In this document: positions 1 through 13,674 of the stretch, piece by piece
Layout of the letters: every line of letters starts with the position of its first letter
How positions within the stretch are numbered: the stretch's first letter is position 1
Assembly (NCBI GenBank): GCA_963556145.1
Contig: OY744469.1
Coordinates: 3,878,767 to 3,942,766 of the forward strand
Source of the DNA: Hygrocybe punicea
Taxonomy: Eukaryota > Basidiomycota > Agaricomycetes > Agaricales > Hygrophoraceae
Direction: 5' to 3'
DNA: 64,000 nucleotides
The notes under the pieces: model-generated
Told to the model about the DNA's origin: nothing
The model's input: the letters and a program-made list of their open reading frames with translations, nothing else
Database searches by the model: none
Position numbers and translations under genes: made by a program

Positions 1-52
1 AGTGTGAGGCCACCGTGTTTGGGCCAGTAAGGGTTAGACAGATCAGAGGAGG

Positions 53-2192
53 TTAGATTTTCATCGGAGAGATGGGAGGCACTTTACTGGGACTAATCAG
101 GAGAGATAAGCCTAACCCGTGCGATGGGGTCAGTGTGAGTTCAAACGTGTCTTCAGTTGGATTGAGAGTGGGTTGCTCGAGTTTCGGCACAATGTCCAGG
201 GTTTGCATCGGTTGAACAGCTGCGACAGAGGGTCTGTGCAGTGGAGAAAGAGCGCTCTTGAATGCATAGGTGCGTGAGAGGGCACGAGAGGGTAAGGGCT
301 TGATTGCCCTCTCGTGGGGATCCCCATCACTCGATTCGTTGTCTGTAATCCAAATGACACTCCCACCGCCATCAGCGTAGTGGGTCTCATTGCGAAACTT
401 GTTGCGATAGGTGCCACGGGAATGGGGCTGAGCACGGATGAGGCCTCTGGGACCATTGCTATTCATGCCCATCTCAAGCTTCAACTGCAAGAGATCTCGT
501 GCTCGATCGGCTTCATAAACACGGCCCTGGAGTGCAGTGAGCTGTGTGCGCAAGGATTCAATAAGGACCTGAGCATCACGATGCTGCTGTGACACAACCA
601 ATGCTTGAGTACTTGCGAGTACTCGCTGTGATCGTTCATGGTCTCGAGCCACCTCGGCAGAAGGATCAAATGCCTGTGCGATCTTGTGGACTAGATCTGC
701 ACCATCACCTCCACGAGCATTGCGCCGAACTGGTACCTGTCCCCGAATGCCGCGCATAACAACCGGGCCTGGTTGCACCCGATCTGCTGGATTAACCGGA
801 TCATCCTGATCACTGTTCAGGCTGATGACACTCTCATCATCACTCTCATCCTCGTCGTCTGCGATGTCCGCATCCTCTTGATCAGAGTCATCAAGATTGC
901 GTGTGCCACCCTTGTTGTTTATCATAGCATCAATCTTCCAGCTGCACTCAACGTGAGGTGGACAAACACCATCTCCAGTCGGCTTTGGAGTCCTAACCAA
1001 CTGAAGAGACATCAGTATGGTCATTTGTCCCAGGCAGGAATAACGTACCGAACGAAACTTCTTCTCCAGTGAATCCTGAGTCCTCATTGCACGGTTATGG
1101 TTCCTCAACCAACGCGAGAAGCGCCGATGCACGGTGATCCAGCCATTCATGCCTGTAGGCAACCTCTTCTTGACCTCGTCTAGAAGAACCTTGATATCAT
1201 GCAAGGTGAAGTTTACCGCACCTTTCGGTCGTCCACGTTTCGCTGTAGGCCTAAGGCTGTCTTCATCAGAGTCGGCATAAGCCTTGCGCTTAGTACCTTG
1301 TTTACGGGACCGCTCGTTCACAGCCTTTTTCTTTGCAACAGGGCCACCTGATGCTTCTCTCCCTTTGCGTCGTGCACCAGCCACCTTTTCAGTTGCAGCA
1401 CGACGGGGGGCTTTCGAAACATGCTCCACATCACATGCAGCGCCTCCATTGGTCACACTCAATTGAGCAATAGACGTGTACGGCAGAGAGGTCATGCTGC
1501 CATTTCCATGCATGGACATTGAGCTGTCACAGTCGTATGGCGCCTGTGCTGACATTGAGCACATATTCTCCCAATCGTTATGGCGAGTCTGGAAGCTGCA
1601 AATCAGATGGGAAGATATAGAGTAAAGGAACACATACGGGGTAATGATCCCATTGATTAGGAAGACCGCCATACTGGGCATTCAACGGATTGTGCACCTG
1701 ATATACTATTAGCAGGTGTATGGTGTATAGTGTACGACTTACCGTAAGAGGTGTGAACGGTTGCCGATCTAGAGGGTGATGCGGCGGAGAATCATTACGT
1801 ATCTGCAAAGGCTTCAGCTTTATTCTTGTATTGTAAAGAGCATGACGTACTGGGGCAAGAGCCATGGGTACGGCACCATTGTATGGCACCCAGCGGTTGC
1901 GGGAATTTTGGTAAACCGAGTCGGCTCTGGTTTCAAATGGACGGGCAAGCTCATGAAGAGTCGGCAAAGGGAGCAAGCTTGAGGGATTGGGTGTGGAGGA
2001 TGTATGCGATGGGTTGACACTCAGAGACATACGAGAAGAGTCAGGTGTCGACGACATGTGGGGATTGAAGGGAAGGGGGGAGTGTCCAGAATCCTGGTGA
2101 TTTGTGGGCTTCTTATAGCAATGATACAGCTTGGCGCCCATTTCATGCATGCGAGTAGTGGCCATGCCTAGGACATGCAGGGCTGAATTCAA
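53..2192 (-). CDS. DUF6818-domain protein, probable chromatin or DNA-associated
   Basis: Four exons (2192-1743, 1697-1638, 1588-1049, 1000-53) give 665 residues. The core is a basic GRPKGAVNFTLHD block followed by a region with conserved Trp and Arg residues that ends LVRTPKPTGDG and NNKGGTRNLDD. I recognise this as the DUF6818 family of fungi and oomycetes. The 48-base intron at 1001-1048 joins ...KKFRS to LVRTPKPTG and restores the family sequence. A long acidic stretch (SDQEDADIADDEDESDDES) follows, then a helical segment rich in Arg and Gln. The lysine/arginine-rich N-terminal half suggests a nuclear protein. The role is unknown. Such genes are often multicopy in agaricomycetes, so a mobile or recently duplicated origin is possible. 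The start is uncertain because several in-frame Met codons lie between 2192 and 2061. Confidence 0.7.
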
Positions 2193-2952
2193 TAAACCTG
2201 AATAAGAACGGCACGACGAGCCAGTGAAGCTGTTGGTGTGAAGTGGTCAGGGTGAACTACACCCAAGTTAACTTGCTCACCTTGAAATCGGCAAGAGCAC
2301 AAATGGTTGAAACTTGAAAGATCCTCTCCCATTCATTGTTGAGTCCCTCAGAAAGCCAGTTGCATTTGCCGTGACGCCGTTTGACATTGCAACGATCCAG
2401 AGGGCAGGAATCGGGCAAGGGATATTGGTGGAGTTGGAAGCGGCCAATTCCGACACGATCAGGGCTGTTTCAGGTGGAAGGACTGAAAGGGGTCGGGCTA
2501 GTGGGGCATAAAGGATGCGCAGATGGCAATGTACCGTATTGAAGACTGACGAAGCAGCACAACGAGAGGACTTGAAAACTTTCAGAAGGTGGGAAATGGG
2601 CCAACAGGATGGCTATGTCCTGAAACGGATTATTCACGCAAAGCACTAAATCGTTGATTTGGGCATGGAGAGGTCTTGATGCCCAAATCAATGATTTAGC
2701 GGACGCTAGGACAGGTTTAGATTTTATTGAGAGCCCTCAAAGGACCCGAGGCAAAGGCCCATTGGACTACTTTCGGTTGAAAATATGATTCTATCTTAAA
2801 TTTATCCTGCGGGAAGTCACCCACTGTAGCACGTGCAGCACAATTATATATTTATTATATAATAATAATAGTAATATTTGATGAACCCATATTTCAAACG
2901 TTTCAACCACGGTCTCCCGCTTGATTTTTGGTCAGCCCATCCCTGCACCGCC
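2193..2952. other. Intergenic stretch with a hairpin and AT microsatellite
   Basis: No convincing gene lies between the DUF6818 start and ATP1. The stretch should hold both promoters, since the two genes diverge. It contains the 21-bp inverted repeat listed separately and an AT-only microsatellite near 2844-2875 made of ATT/ATA units. The short open frames here have no recognisable protein character. Confidence 0.5.
2646..2699. repeat. Inverted repeat, 21-bp arms
   Basis: Arms 2646-2666 and 2679-2699 are reverse complements with one mismatch, separated by a 12-base loop. The core of the left arm reads TTGATTTGGGCAT. It lies in the shared upstream region of the DUF6818 gene and ATP1, far from any stop codon, so a terminator role is unlikely. 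It could be a MITE remnant, a solo terminal repeat or an operator-like palindrome. Confidence 0.7.
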
Positions 2953-5087
<2,135 letters not shown>

Positions 5088-5242
5088 ACTAGATCAAAGG
5101 ATGTACTTATACATTCATGGGATACTGAATACCGCCTCCTGATTCTGCATAACAGAGGTTCATTTGCGTACTATTTCAACACTGACAATGGTAGGTACAT
5201 GAAGAGTCTTCTGTCGAAGGTGTCGTCGTGAGACTTTTGTAA

Positions 5243-7355
5243 TTAACCCTCTTCGTCGGCGGTCTCCTCGTCCTCTTCGTCCTCGTAATACTCTTCTTCA
5301 CCCTCATCCATTGCCTCCTTCAGCTGTGGAAAAATCAGTCCGAGCTGTATATGTGATGAGGATGCAACGAACGATCTCCAATAGCTCGTGACACTCGTTT
5401 AGATGCGCCATCACAATCCCTTGCCCCTCTGGTATTGAACCATCTACGCCAACAAATTTTCCATCCCTACGCAGTAGATCAATTTGGTGAAGGGCGAGTT
5501 GGTACTGTGGAGAATCTATTGTTAATTAGGCCAAAGAACTTCTTTGGTCGTTTCCAAATCGGCAAAGTAGCCGTGGTGCGGAAAGATATCTCCAAAAGTT
5601 GACGCACAGGATAAAGATCACGTGGACTGAATGGACCGCCGTACTTGTACACTTCATTCAGGCATTTCTTCACCGTTGATAGCTTGTTGGCCTATGCCAT
5701 GGAAATTCGTCAGTGATGACAAACGGTGTATGTTATTTAGAGGCATACAACAGGCATCAGCTCCTCAGATACTGGCTCACTTGCGGAAAGTAACCGATAG
5801 ATGAGACCGTAACATCTTCTCAAGAGATACAATAACACCTGACAGGATCGAAAACAATGTTACCTTACATTTGCAAAGACTATGATCAAAACTCACATAC
5901 TGCCCCGCTGGGCGATTGCCTTCGGAATCCACGAACTTTCCATCGATTCTCATTTTATCAATCTCCTGCAAGCTCAAGGAATAATTCCACAAGTCCGTCT
6001 CCCGCAAACTCCAACGATGTGTGAGCACCAGACCCTCCAAATCTGCCCTGATTTCGCTGAGGCGGTCATATATAGGTTTGAGAGAGGATGCCACGTGCTT
6101 GGAGTCATCTTGAGCCTTTATCTCTTGTGAAATATCGAAGCACTCCTCGAGCAGAGATGAACAGCCAGCTTGGGAAGCTGGTACGATGCCTCCAGGACCA
6201 AGAAATTTTCCATCTACCCGCTTCCTGTGTATGATGTGATGTCACAGTATGCATTTAAATAAGACCAATTAGCTCAGTGTCGAAATAAATTCCGCTCCAG
6301 GGCAAACAAAGTCGACAGACTTCACGAACGAAACAGGTACTCAACGAATCAATCTTCCTGAGCTCTTCTTGGAGCGGCTTTAGCTCAGCCTTATGCAATC
6401 CCTGCTTCGCCGCGAGAGCAACAAGTTGTCGCCGAATGGTGACTAGCCTTTCATGGATGGGTATGAGTTCTACAGATAACACGGCGAGGGATTCTTGCAA
6501 TGATCGCACGATTGCATCTGAAGGTATTCCAAACGTGAATGTGTCGTTACAACAGGATGGAGAGCAAACACAGACCACATTCGTGAAGTTGACGTTCTAG
6601 AAGCTTTGTCAAAGCCTCAGGATGCTTGCCACTCCCAATGTCGTGTTGAACGACCTGTCTCAATTCGTGCAGCCGGCGAGAAAAGGGAGCTACATCAGAT
6701 TCATTGTAGACAGCGGATTCATTCATATGGTTGAGAATTTGCTGTAACAGTCATTTAGGGTTAGTCAAAGACAAATTTAAGAAGATGGGAGAGAAGCCCT
6801 CGAAAATGGCTTGAAATCAATCTGGATAGTTATTCCGATTCCTCCAAAATGGTTCAATTGGTAATGGGAATTAGACCAACCCGCATGGAAGCTATCTGAG
6901 AATAAATAGCAGGAGTGTCCTTGGTTTTGCCAATGGTGAGGAAGAACAAGGAAAGCAAGCTGAACACATCTGCAAGGGTTGTGTCCAGCCTGTTATTATA
7001 TGTCGCGTTGTCGTCGCGTACATCGTTCAATTTAGTCACTGGACGAGGTGCATTCAAGACCGTTGAAGTATTATAACAATGGAGAGTGCCAACCTTGCTT
7101 GACGACAGCTTGGTAAAGTGAGTTGACATCAGACGCCTTGATGTATTCACCACGATCTTTCTTGAGAGCGGTGAGACGGTTCCGGATGCTGGTGAGACCA
7201 AAATGAGGAGGGAGAATGGACGACAAAAGGAGAAGGTGCGGACTTGATGACAGCCTCAAGAATCGGAAGCTCTAAGGGTAAGGAAGAAGCTGTTGGACAT
7301 GGCGTCTCAGACCGGTGTCGTAAATCGCACCTTCATGGGGGACCGGGGCAGACAT
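5243..7355 (-). pseudogene. DUF2408-family gene with a disrupted 5' half
   Basis: The 3' half reads cleanly through several introns as a DUF2408 protein: EECFDISQEIKAQDDSKHV, then RLSEIRADLEGLVLTHRW, PFSPRDLYP, IPEGQGIVMAHLNECHE and an acidic tail ending ETADEEG. This family is a fungal alpha-helical repeat protein of unknown biochemical role. The 5' half is recognisable (IRNRLTALKKDRGEYIKA, TLADVFSLLSLF, SMRVGLIPITN) but broken. There is an extra base near 7215, a splice that is out of frame after AVVKQ, a lost frame after IPITN, an in-frame TGA at 6817-6819 where the family has Trp (NNYPD-stop-FQAIFEGF), and another out-of-phase junction before KRVDGK. The likely original start is ATG 7353-7355, with a 46-base intron. 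Assembly indels could explain the frame breaks but not the nonsense codon. A shortened protein from the intact half is not excluded. Confidence 0.65.
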
Positions 7356-7517
7356 AGACCAGGCAAATAAACGCAAGGCTTGACAGTATTAGTGACTTGG
7401 GAGGAAATCTCAGACTTGTAAAGTAATCTGATAAAGTCCAAATGGGTTGTTTTGCCCACGCCCTTGCTTGGTCTACAGAACTTACATTAGGCAAGAACTC
7501 TAACTGAACCATCAGTC

Positions 7518-8168
7518 ATGGATCATATCAAGCTGGTCTGTCCCGTTATCGTTCTCATAACGGGCGAACCTCATTATTTATCAACTAGAAATTAATAGCG
7601 CTCCGAGCTGAGGCGGACAATGCGGTCGCGAGGGCAGAAGAGGCAGAAGCCAAGAACAAGAAATACGAGCAGGCGGCCTTGGAAAAAGACCAGGAAATCA
7701 CATCGCTTCAACACAAATTATCCATCCTCGACGCTGACCTAGAGAAAGCTGAATCTAAGCTTGCTGAATTAAAGTCGGCGCATGAGGAAGGGGAGACTTC
7801 GAGGACGACCAATGAAGGCCTCCTACGGAAAATCCAACTGCTGGAGGAGGAGCTCGATGCTGCGGAGAAGAATGTCAAGGAAACAGTGGAGAAGTTTGTT
7901 TCCAATGTCCCATCCGATACCTAGATCTCATCTCATCTGGCGATCTGGCTAGGCTACGGCAGGTCGACGTCAAAGCAGAACACTTTGAACGTCAAGTACA
8001 GCGCGTGGAACAAGAACGCGATCAATGGGAGAAGAAATTCGAGGTACGTCGATTCAATGAACTGTAATTTACAACGAACAACTTGTCTCTGCACAGGAAG
8101 CGCAAACGAAGTATCGACAATCAAAGGCAGAATTGGACGAACTGGTGGCAAGCATGGAAGGCCTGTAG
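7518..8168 (+). CDS. Tropomyosin
   Basis: Actin-filament-binding coiled coil that stabilises actin cables and the cytokinetic ring. Exons 7518-7535, 7589-7893, 7953-8043 and 8097-8168 give exactly 161 residues, the same length as S. pombe Cdc8. The protein is one continuous heptad coiled coil rich in Ala, Glu, Lys and Arg, with typical segments ALRAEADNAVARAEEAEAK and LDELVASMEGL at the end. The first exon is only 18 bases (MDHIKL); the acceptor at 7588 was chosen because it gives KLIALRAEAD. It diverges from the DUF2408 gene with 162 bases between the starts. Confidence 0.93.
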
Positions 8169-8395
8169 TTGCGATGTCCACACATCGTTGTCTCCTGTCA
8201 TAGCGAAGTACTAGCTAGTGCTTCACGCATTTAAACCACTCTTTCCTTGTTGAATTTTCTTTTATTTCGTACAGCAGTCTCTCCATCAGTCCTCAGGCCT
8301 CAGGTCGAATGAATTATGAATATCGATGAATACTTAAATCTCCTGCATTACAAGCATCAAAACATATTACTTGCAGATTGTTCCGTATTGCGAAA

Positions 8396-9124
8396 TCATT
8401 CTGTCTTCCCGCTCTCACCCACAAAGTTGAGTGATATGGAATTAACACAATGGCGTTCATCAGCTGCCCCAGACTGTGGTGAGATTTGACTTCAACAGGA
8501 ACCAGAAACTGGGGGACACACTGGGAGTTGGGAAGCCCTCGCCCTTGAATACATGTCCAAGATGCCCTCCGCACGCGGCGCAGGTGATCTCTGTTCTGGT
8601 CATGAACATTGACCGATCCTCGTGTCTGGTGACGGCCCCTGGTATAGCTGATTTTTTGCAGTCAGCCTTAGCAGCAAAAATAAGAATCAACATTACCATC
8701 AAAGTAACTGGGCCATCCACATCCACTACGGACAGCGAAGTGAGAAGAAATCACACTTGACGAGCATGAATGAGAACCTTGAGAACTTTGTCGCGCTCTT
8801 GTAGAGCGGTGCGTCGCATCCAGCGCATGTGTACACACCCGGCTCTTTGTGATTTTCATATATTCCGGTGCCAGCTGTCTCGGTGCCCTTCTGGCGGAGG
8901 ACTTTGAACTGGAAGTACGATAAGTGTAGTTGTCCGAGAGGAGAGAGCCATGGTCGTACCTGCGCCGGGGATAAAACGGCGCGCCATTCTTGCTCAGATT
9001 TCGTTGAAGACATTGTTCTGTATACGTAGTGGGAGCAATTACGGTTGAGGATGTGACGGGATGGGCGACATTCAAGTTGGCAACGAAGAGCGGTATAAAT
9101 ACGAATACGCACGGACACTGGCAT
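8396..9124 (-). CDS. msrB: Methionine-R-sulfoxide reductase (MsrB type)
   Basis: Reduces the R epimer of methionine sulfoxide in oxidised proteins. Five exons (9124-8960, 8908-8778, 8725-8697, 8647-8522, 8463-8396) give 172 residues. Both zinc-binding CxxC pairs are visible (TCAGCDAPL and [11 protein letters not shown]). [14 protein letters not shown] and [14 protein letters not shown] are family blocks, and the catalytic Cys sits in [13 protein letters not shown] near the end. The first 37 residues before [10 protein letters not shown] are basic and lack acidic residues except one, so they may be a mitochondrial presequence. A start at Met 38 (9013) would give a cytosolic form. It converges on tropomyosin, with 227 bases between the stops. 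Confidence 0.93.
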
Positions 9125-9317
9125 GACTGATCTTACACCGAATCACGTGCACACATTGGACGTGATTAGAATTGGCGAAACGCTATTACAGAAATATTGC
9201 TGTCTGCAGCACTCCTTCGGCAAGGGCGTCAGAACAACGGCGACCGATCAATAGCAGAGTTGCGAAAACTAGATTTATCTTGCATCGAATCTGCGTTCAA
9301 ACGAGTTATTAATAATT

Positions 9318-10360
9318 TCACCCGTGGTGGAACTTGAAGGAAGCAGGCGAACCGTTATTAGACTTGTACTCCATGATAGTTGTGGGTGGAAGATTAAGGA
9401 CTTTTCTCAATATGTCCCTAACACATCGCCATCGGTAAACATCGACCGCAATGTTGATGCAAAGACAAACCCACCTGATTTTCTCTTTTACTTTCGTATC
9501 TCCGTCATACCGATTCCATACACTGACAATGTCCTCACTCTGCCTCACACTGATCGTGCACCCACAAATTTCGGGCCACTCGCCTATCCCAGAACCATCG
9601 CTATCGTCACTCCAGCTCCCGGTATTCTCACACTGAACCTCTCCCACTTTGCACTCGGCAAACTGATCCCCGATAATTGCTAAAACGAGGTCTTCCCAGA
9701 TTCTGTCTGCGACGCCTTTTTTGAGGCGGATGATCCACTTTCCGCCAGATAAATTCAGGGGATCCTCCCAGACTGGTCTGCGAATTCCAGTATGGAACAA
9801 GAGATAATCGGTTGTAGGGAGGAGCGCCGAAGGGGGATGGAGGTGCGTCCATATGGACCAAAAGGATTCGACCTACATAGGAAGGAACCAGACCAGCGTG
9901 CTATCTTGTGAGCGAAAACAGTACAGCAGGAGAGCGAAGCTGACCGAGCTGAAGGCAGATATTTTCTTGATGCCCTCCTCGTAATTTGTTATTTTATTAC
10001 CAGGAGTGCGTTGTTGGCGAAACCAGAAAATAAAGCTGAGGAAGGAGAGACAGATATTAAGGTGTAAACACTCCTTACACGAGCTAGAATACGAACATAC
10101 GTGTTTCGGAGGGGATGTACGCCAGATGAGCCGTTAGCAGGACCGGTAGCGCAGACTTTTTCCTTCAAATGGGGTTTTTCGTCTCCAGAAGTCGACACGG
10201 AGGTCGAAAAATGCTTCGATGAAGGTGCGCGTGCGCGAGGCGCAGAAGAAGAGGTTATGGTCGTTGGTGGTTGAGTAGATGTACTGGTCGCTTGACTGTT
10301 GCTAGAGCTGGAATTTGCCAGGAAACGGGATTGAGAATGATTTGAAAAATAACCGGCCAT
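9318..10360 (-). CDS. eIF4E-family mRNA cap-binding protein
   Basis: Binds the m7G cap of mRNA. Exons 10360-10101, 10035-9945, 9872-9475 and 9417-9318 give 282 residues. A Ser/Thr-rich N-terminal extension is followed by the eIF4E fold: HPLRNTFIFWFRQQRTPG, NYEEGIKKISAFSSVESFW, then GGKWIIRLKKG, RIWEDLVLAIIGDQF and SVWNRYDGD. Cap-stacking and dorsal-binding Trp residues are present. FIFWFRQQ and the spacing resemble the eIF4E2/4E-HP class more than canonical eIF4E, which would suggest translational control of selected messages rather than bulk initiation. A start at 10420 (MLLQASVEG) would add 20 residues. The gene runs head to head with KEI1. Confidence 0.88.
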
Positions 10361-10528
10361 GAAATGAAAATATGAAGGTAGGAAGGGGGCAAGACCTTCA
10401 ACTGAAGCTTGAAGCAGCAATGAAGCTTGCTTGAGTTTGAAGCCTTGCTGAAGTAAGCTTACACCGCAACACCAACTTGAACGGCTAGTATAACCTCCTT
10501 CTCCCAGTTACAGGTACATGACTTTCGC

Positions 10529-11675
10529 ATGAGGCTGACGCTTCGTTCCGAATGGAGGCTCTGGCCACTTTCCTCGTTCTTCGGTGTGCTTGACATCAAG
10601 ACTGGCGTTACCATCGCGCTTTTGTTCGCGGTACGTGTCGTCCACCTTTTCACGGTGTGGTATCCGACGCTTCAGCTCATTTGTACTCAGCTTCTCAACA
10701 AAGTAGCAGGTGTCTATGGCTTGATTGCGGTGTTGACTGGTGCTGGAGGCTCGTTTGCTCAGCTAAGCCTCTACATCTACTCTGCCATGGCCCTCGTTGC
10801 TTTAGGATGGGGTCTAAAAGCAGTAAAGGAGGTCAGGATCGTCCTCTTCAGTTTAGCGTGCATTGTTCATGGATCCATGTTTTTCTTCAGGAAGATGCGA
10901 AACATACGTTGTATTTTGCACACCTCTTCTTTGCGGATCATATCCTCTCAACAGCTTGGACGATCTTTTTTGGCGTCGTTTGGTGGGTTTACACCCCTCA
11001 CGACGGCCGTCGCCAGGCAAATTCCGCAGCCCAGGAGGAAATGATGAAAGATGGAGGGGGCCGTCATCACATGTCCGACAGCGATCGCGAAGCTGCAGCC
11101 ATGCGGATATGGAACCACGAGAAGGGAACTGCAGCAGCTATCATCGTCATTTCTTGGCTCATAAAAGTATGTTATTTGACCATGGACGTTGCATATCTGA
11201 CGATTCACAGATCTACTTTGCTCTCCTTCTCTATTCCTACGCATTGCACCTTCGTAAGGGATCCTACCGCACCCTTCCACTTTCCCGCCCAAACCCAACT
11301 TCGCCTATTGCTTCTGCTACCTACGACACAGCCTTAGAAGACGAAGACGAAGAAATCGAAGACTTTTACCGAGTCCCTCTTAGAAGTTCGCGGTCTGGCG
11401 GCTCAGTCTCTAGCTTTTCCGACTTTGTGAGTGCCCCTGGAAGAACGCGAAAATCGACTGGTGGCGGGCGTCTTGGCAGAAGCATGCTGGGGAAAGATAA
11501 TGGACATGCAAACTCCGACGGTGATGTAGAAGTCGAAGAAGTACTCTTTGACGAGGATGAGTTGTCGTCCAGAGGACATTCAAAACTCGGCACTGAGGAG
11601 AGCATGAGCTCCAGTTCGCAGTCCGATGGCGATAGACTCGGGAGCAATCATAGCCACAGTCGCAGCCGAAGCTGA
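10529..11675 (+). CDS. KEI1: Inositol phosphorylceramide synthase regulatory subunit Kei1
   Basis: Golgi membrane partner of the IPC synthase Aur1 in sphingolipid synthesis. Exons 10529-10630, 10691-10831, 10891-11166 and 11211-11675 give 327 residues. The N-terminal half has four hydrophobic membrane segments with family blocks SSFFGVLDIKTGVTIALLFA, LNKVAGVYGLIAVLTGAGG, HTLYFAHLFFADHILSTAW and TAAAIIVISWLIKIYFALLL. The C-terminal cytosolic tail (from about residue 190) is acidic and Ser-rich, with RSSRSGGSVSSFSDF and a final Ser/His/Arg run. The tail is longer and less conserved than the membrane part, as is usual for the family. Confidence 0.92.
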
Positions 11676-11864
11676 AAGAACTATATTTTCATTGTGTGGC
11701 GCTCCCTTTGTATTTATCATTACATGCATAATCACCACACTGCATCCGACGTGGCTTTATCATGGTCTATCAAACACTCTTGCCTTCTGCTTCAACGTCT
11801 CAAGATCAGACAACACTCCTGAAATCTCGCGCACGAGTCGCTGCGGTTAGCCTTGACTGTCGCC

Positions 11865-12980
11865 TTACTGAGTCACCGGGTCCTCAGCGTGATCAGTTAC
11901 CCGCAGAACAATCGGTTTGGCAGGCCGAATTGTTTCCATCGCTGAAGTTGCTAGTTCCGCAGCGTGATTTCGCCTTCTTCGAGCACGAGGATTGAGTATC
12001 AAGGCTGCTGCGATGACCACGCCATCTAGTACCTATTAAGATGACCAACCCGATTAATAAAAATGCCGGAATATCAGATGGAGGAGAGGGACACACACAA
12101 CTACGATGGAGTACGTGATCGAAGCCACAATATCGAAATTTTCTTTGAATGCCAGAGAAAGGTCTGAAAATACCCCGCCGAACAGATCTACTACCATGAA
12201 GATAATCGAGATACCGATGACTTCACCGTGTTTGTAGATTTCGTAATATTGGGGACTGCGGACAAAGCAAAGTTCGATATTTATCATCGGGGCGAAAGGG
12301 AATTACAAACTCACAACAATGCCACCGACATCAGTACGGAGCCCATTAATCCAAAGGCTCGCGCCGGCCGTTGGTCGCCCGCGTTGTATGAAGGCTGCAG
12401 GATAATTTGCGGAGTGCTTATAGTAGAATTAGGCCTCAGAAAAATAAAACAATACTGACCTTCACAGCGAAGACCATCCCAGCCTCGAATCCCCCCAGGA
12501 TAACCCCAGCCACTGCTACCAGCGCAATGGATACAGATCGAGAACGTTTTTTAGCATAATGTTGACACTAGGAAGCAGAAGGTCAAAATTGCGCCCAAAT
12601 GGGCATCGACATTCACACCTGTCCCCATGATATCAAGGACAGCGCCCCGAGTAATTGTGGTTGGATTATGAGGGGTACGTTGAGGTTTTGGACGATGATG
12701 TAGATCCCAAGATGAGTTGATGCTATGGCCCAAAGTAACCTGAGGGGAATGTACAGTGAGAGACAGGACTCTGGAATCTAGAATAACAATTCTCACACAA
12801 GCCACTCTGACAGGCCATCCGTTGATTTCTCGCGCCAGGTCTTCCAGATTTGGGGAACTAATTGGACCGTCCAACATATGGCCCCTTTGGTAGTACCCCG
12901 ATATTCAGTAGCTCGATATTCAAAAACTTGTCCGTACCAAGAGTCCCGAAAACGTTCTCTGGAACAGGATGGCGGGGCAT
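11865..12980 (-). CDS. PQ-loop repeat membrane protein
   Basis: Seven exons (12980-12938, 12884-12797, 12739-12619, 12567-12460, 12394-12315, 12255-12099, 12032-11865) give 254 residues. Two PQ-loop repeats are seen: TVQLVPQIWKTWREKSTDGLS near the N-terminus and FPQYYEIYKHGEVIGIS in the second half, each between hydrophobic helices, as in the seven-helix SWEET/cystinosin-like superfamily. Relatives move basic amino acids or cystine across vacuolar or lysosomal membranes. The substrate here is not visible from sequence. The start ATG was chosen because MPRHPVPENVFGTLG followed by the 53-base intron leads directly into the first loop. It lies 151 bases downstream of the TMEM14 gene on the same strand. 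Confidence 0.87.
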
Positions 12981-13131
12981 ATTGGGAGTGGTGGGCTTTG
13001 GATATCATACTAAGTATTTATTTACACTTTAGAAGTCCAAAAATATACGGATCCCGAACCGTTCTGCTCCGATTTGCAAGAAGTAGCGCGACTCGGATTA
13101 CAAGCGATGCCTACGGTGTCAATGGCGCACC

Positions 13132-13674
13132 CTATCTCCTCAACGCGTACACGGCGCTGAGGTAGTAGAGCCCAGAAGCGGCAGAAGTTAGAGCAAGCGC
13201 AACTGGAACGGGACCTTTTGTGACGCGAGGCAGTGAAGAAAGCAAGAGAAGGGCGGAGGCACCTGGTTGTGTGAAAATCTCCATCAGAGTCGGTGACAAA
13301 GTAATGTGAATCCTACCCAGTGCGCCCTCGAGACCGTTAGCAGTTCCCTTGCGTATGCTGTCACGGTGGTGTTTGTTGAATCAGCGACAAGTATCAACGC
13401 AGCAGCGTTCGCTCGAATTCTAACCTGTTCGCAGACCAAAGATATAACAAACCCACACTTTATGAAGACATCGATCACAGGTCAGACGAGAAGCTGACTC
13501 GGAGGAGCTGAACGTACCCAACCCCTGCTATCAAGGAAGGAGTCGACCGGGTCTTTACGAAGCCGATAACTCCACCAACGACGCACAAACCGCCCATGGC
13601 ATAAGCTGGGTAAGCAGACTGTATTCACTCAGCCTATTGCCCCGTAGACGCGTAAACCGTTAATGCCTCACCAT
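13132..13674 (-). CDS. TMEM14-family small membrane protein
   Basis: Exons 13674-13672, 13618-13518, 13457-13425, 13357-13317 and 13262-13132 sum to 102 residues. Glycine-rich hydrophobic helices match the TMEM14 (UPF0136) family: YPAYAMGGLCVVGGVIGF, SLIAGVGVGLLYLWSA, GLEGALGASALLLLSSL and ASGLYYLSAVYALRR. Animal relatives lie in the mitochondrial inner membrane and are linked to haem synthesis; the fungal role is not established. The first exon is just the start codon ATG, directly followed by a GTGAGG donor. Confidence 0.87.
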
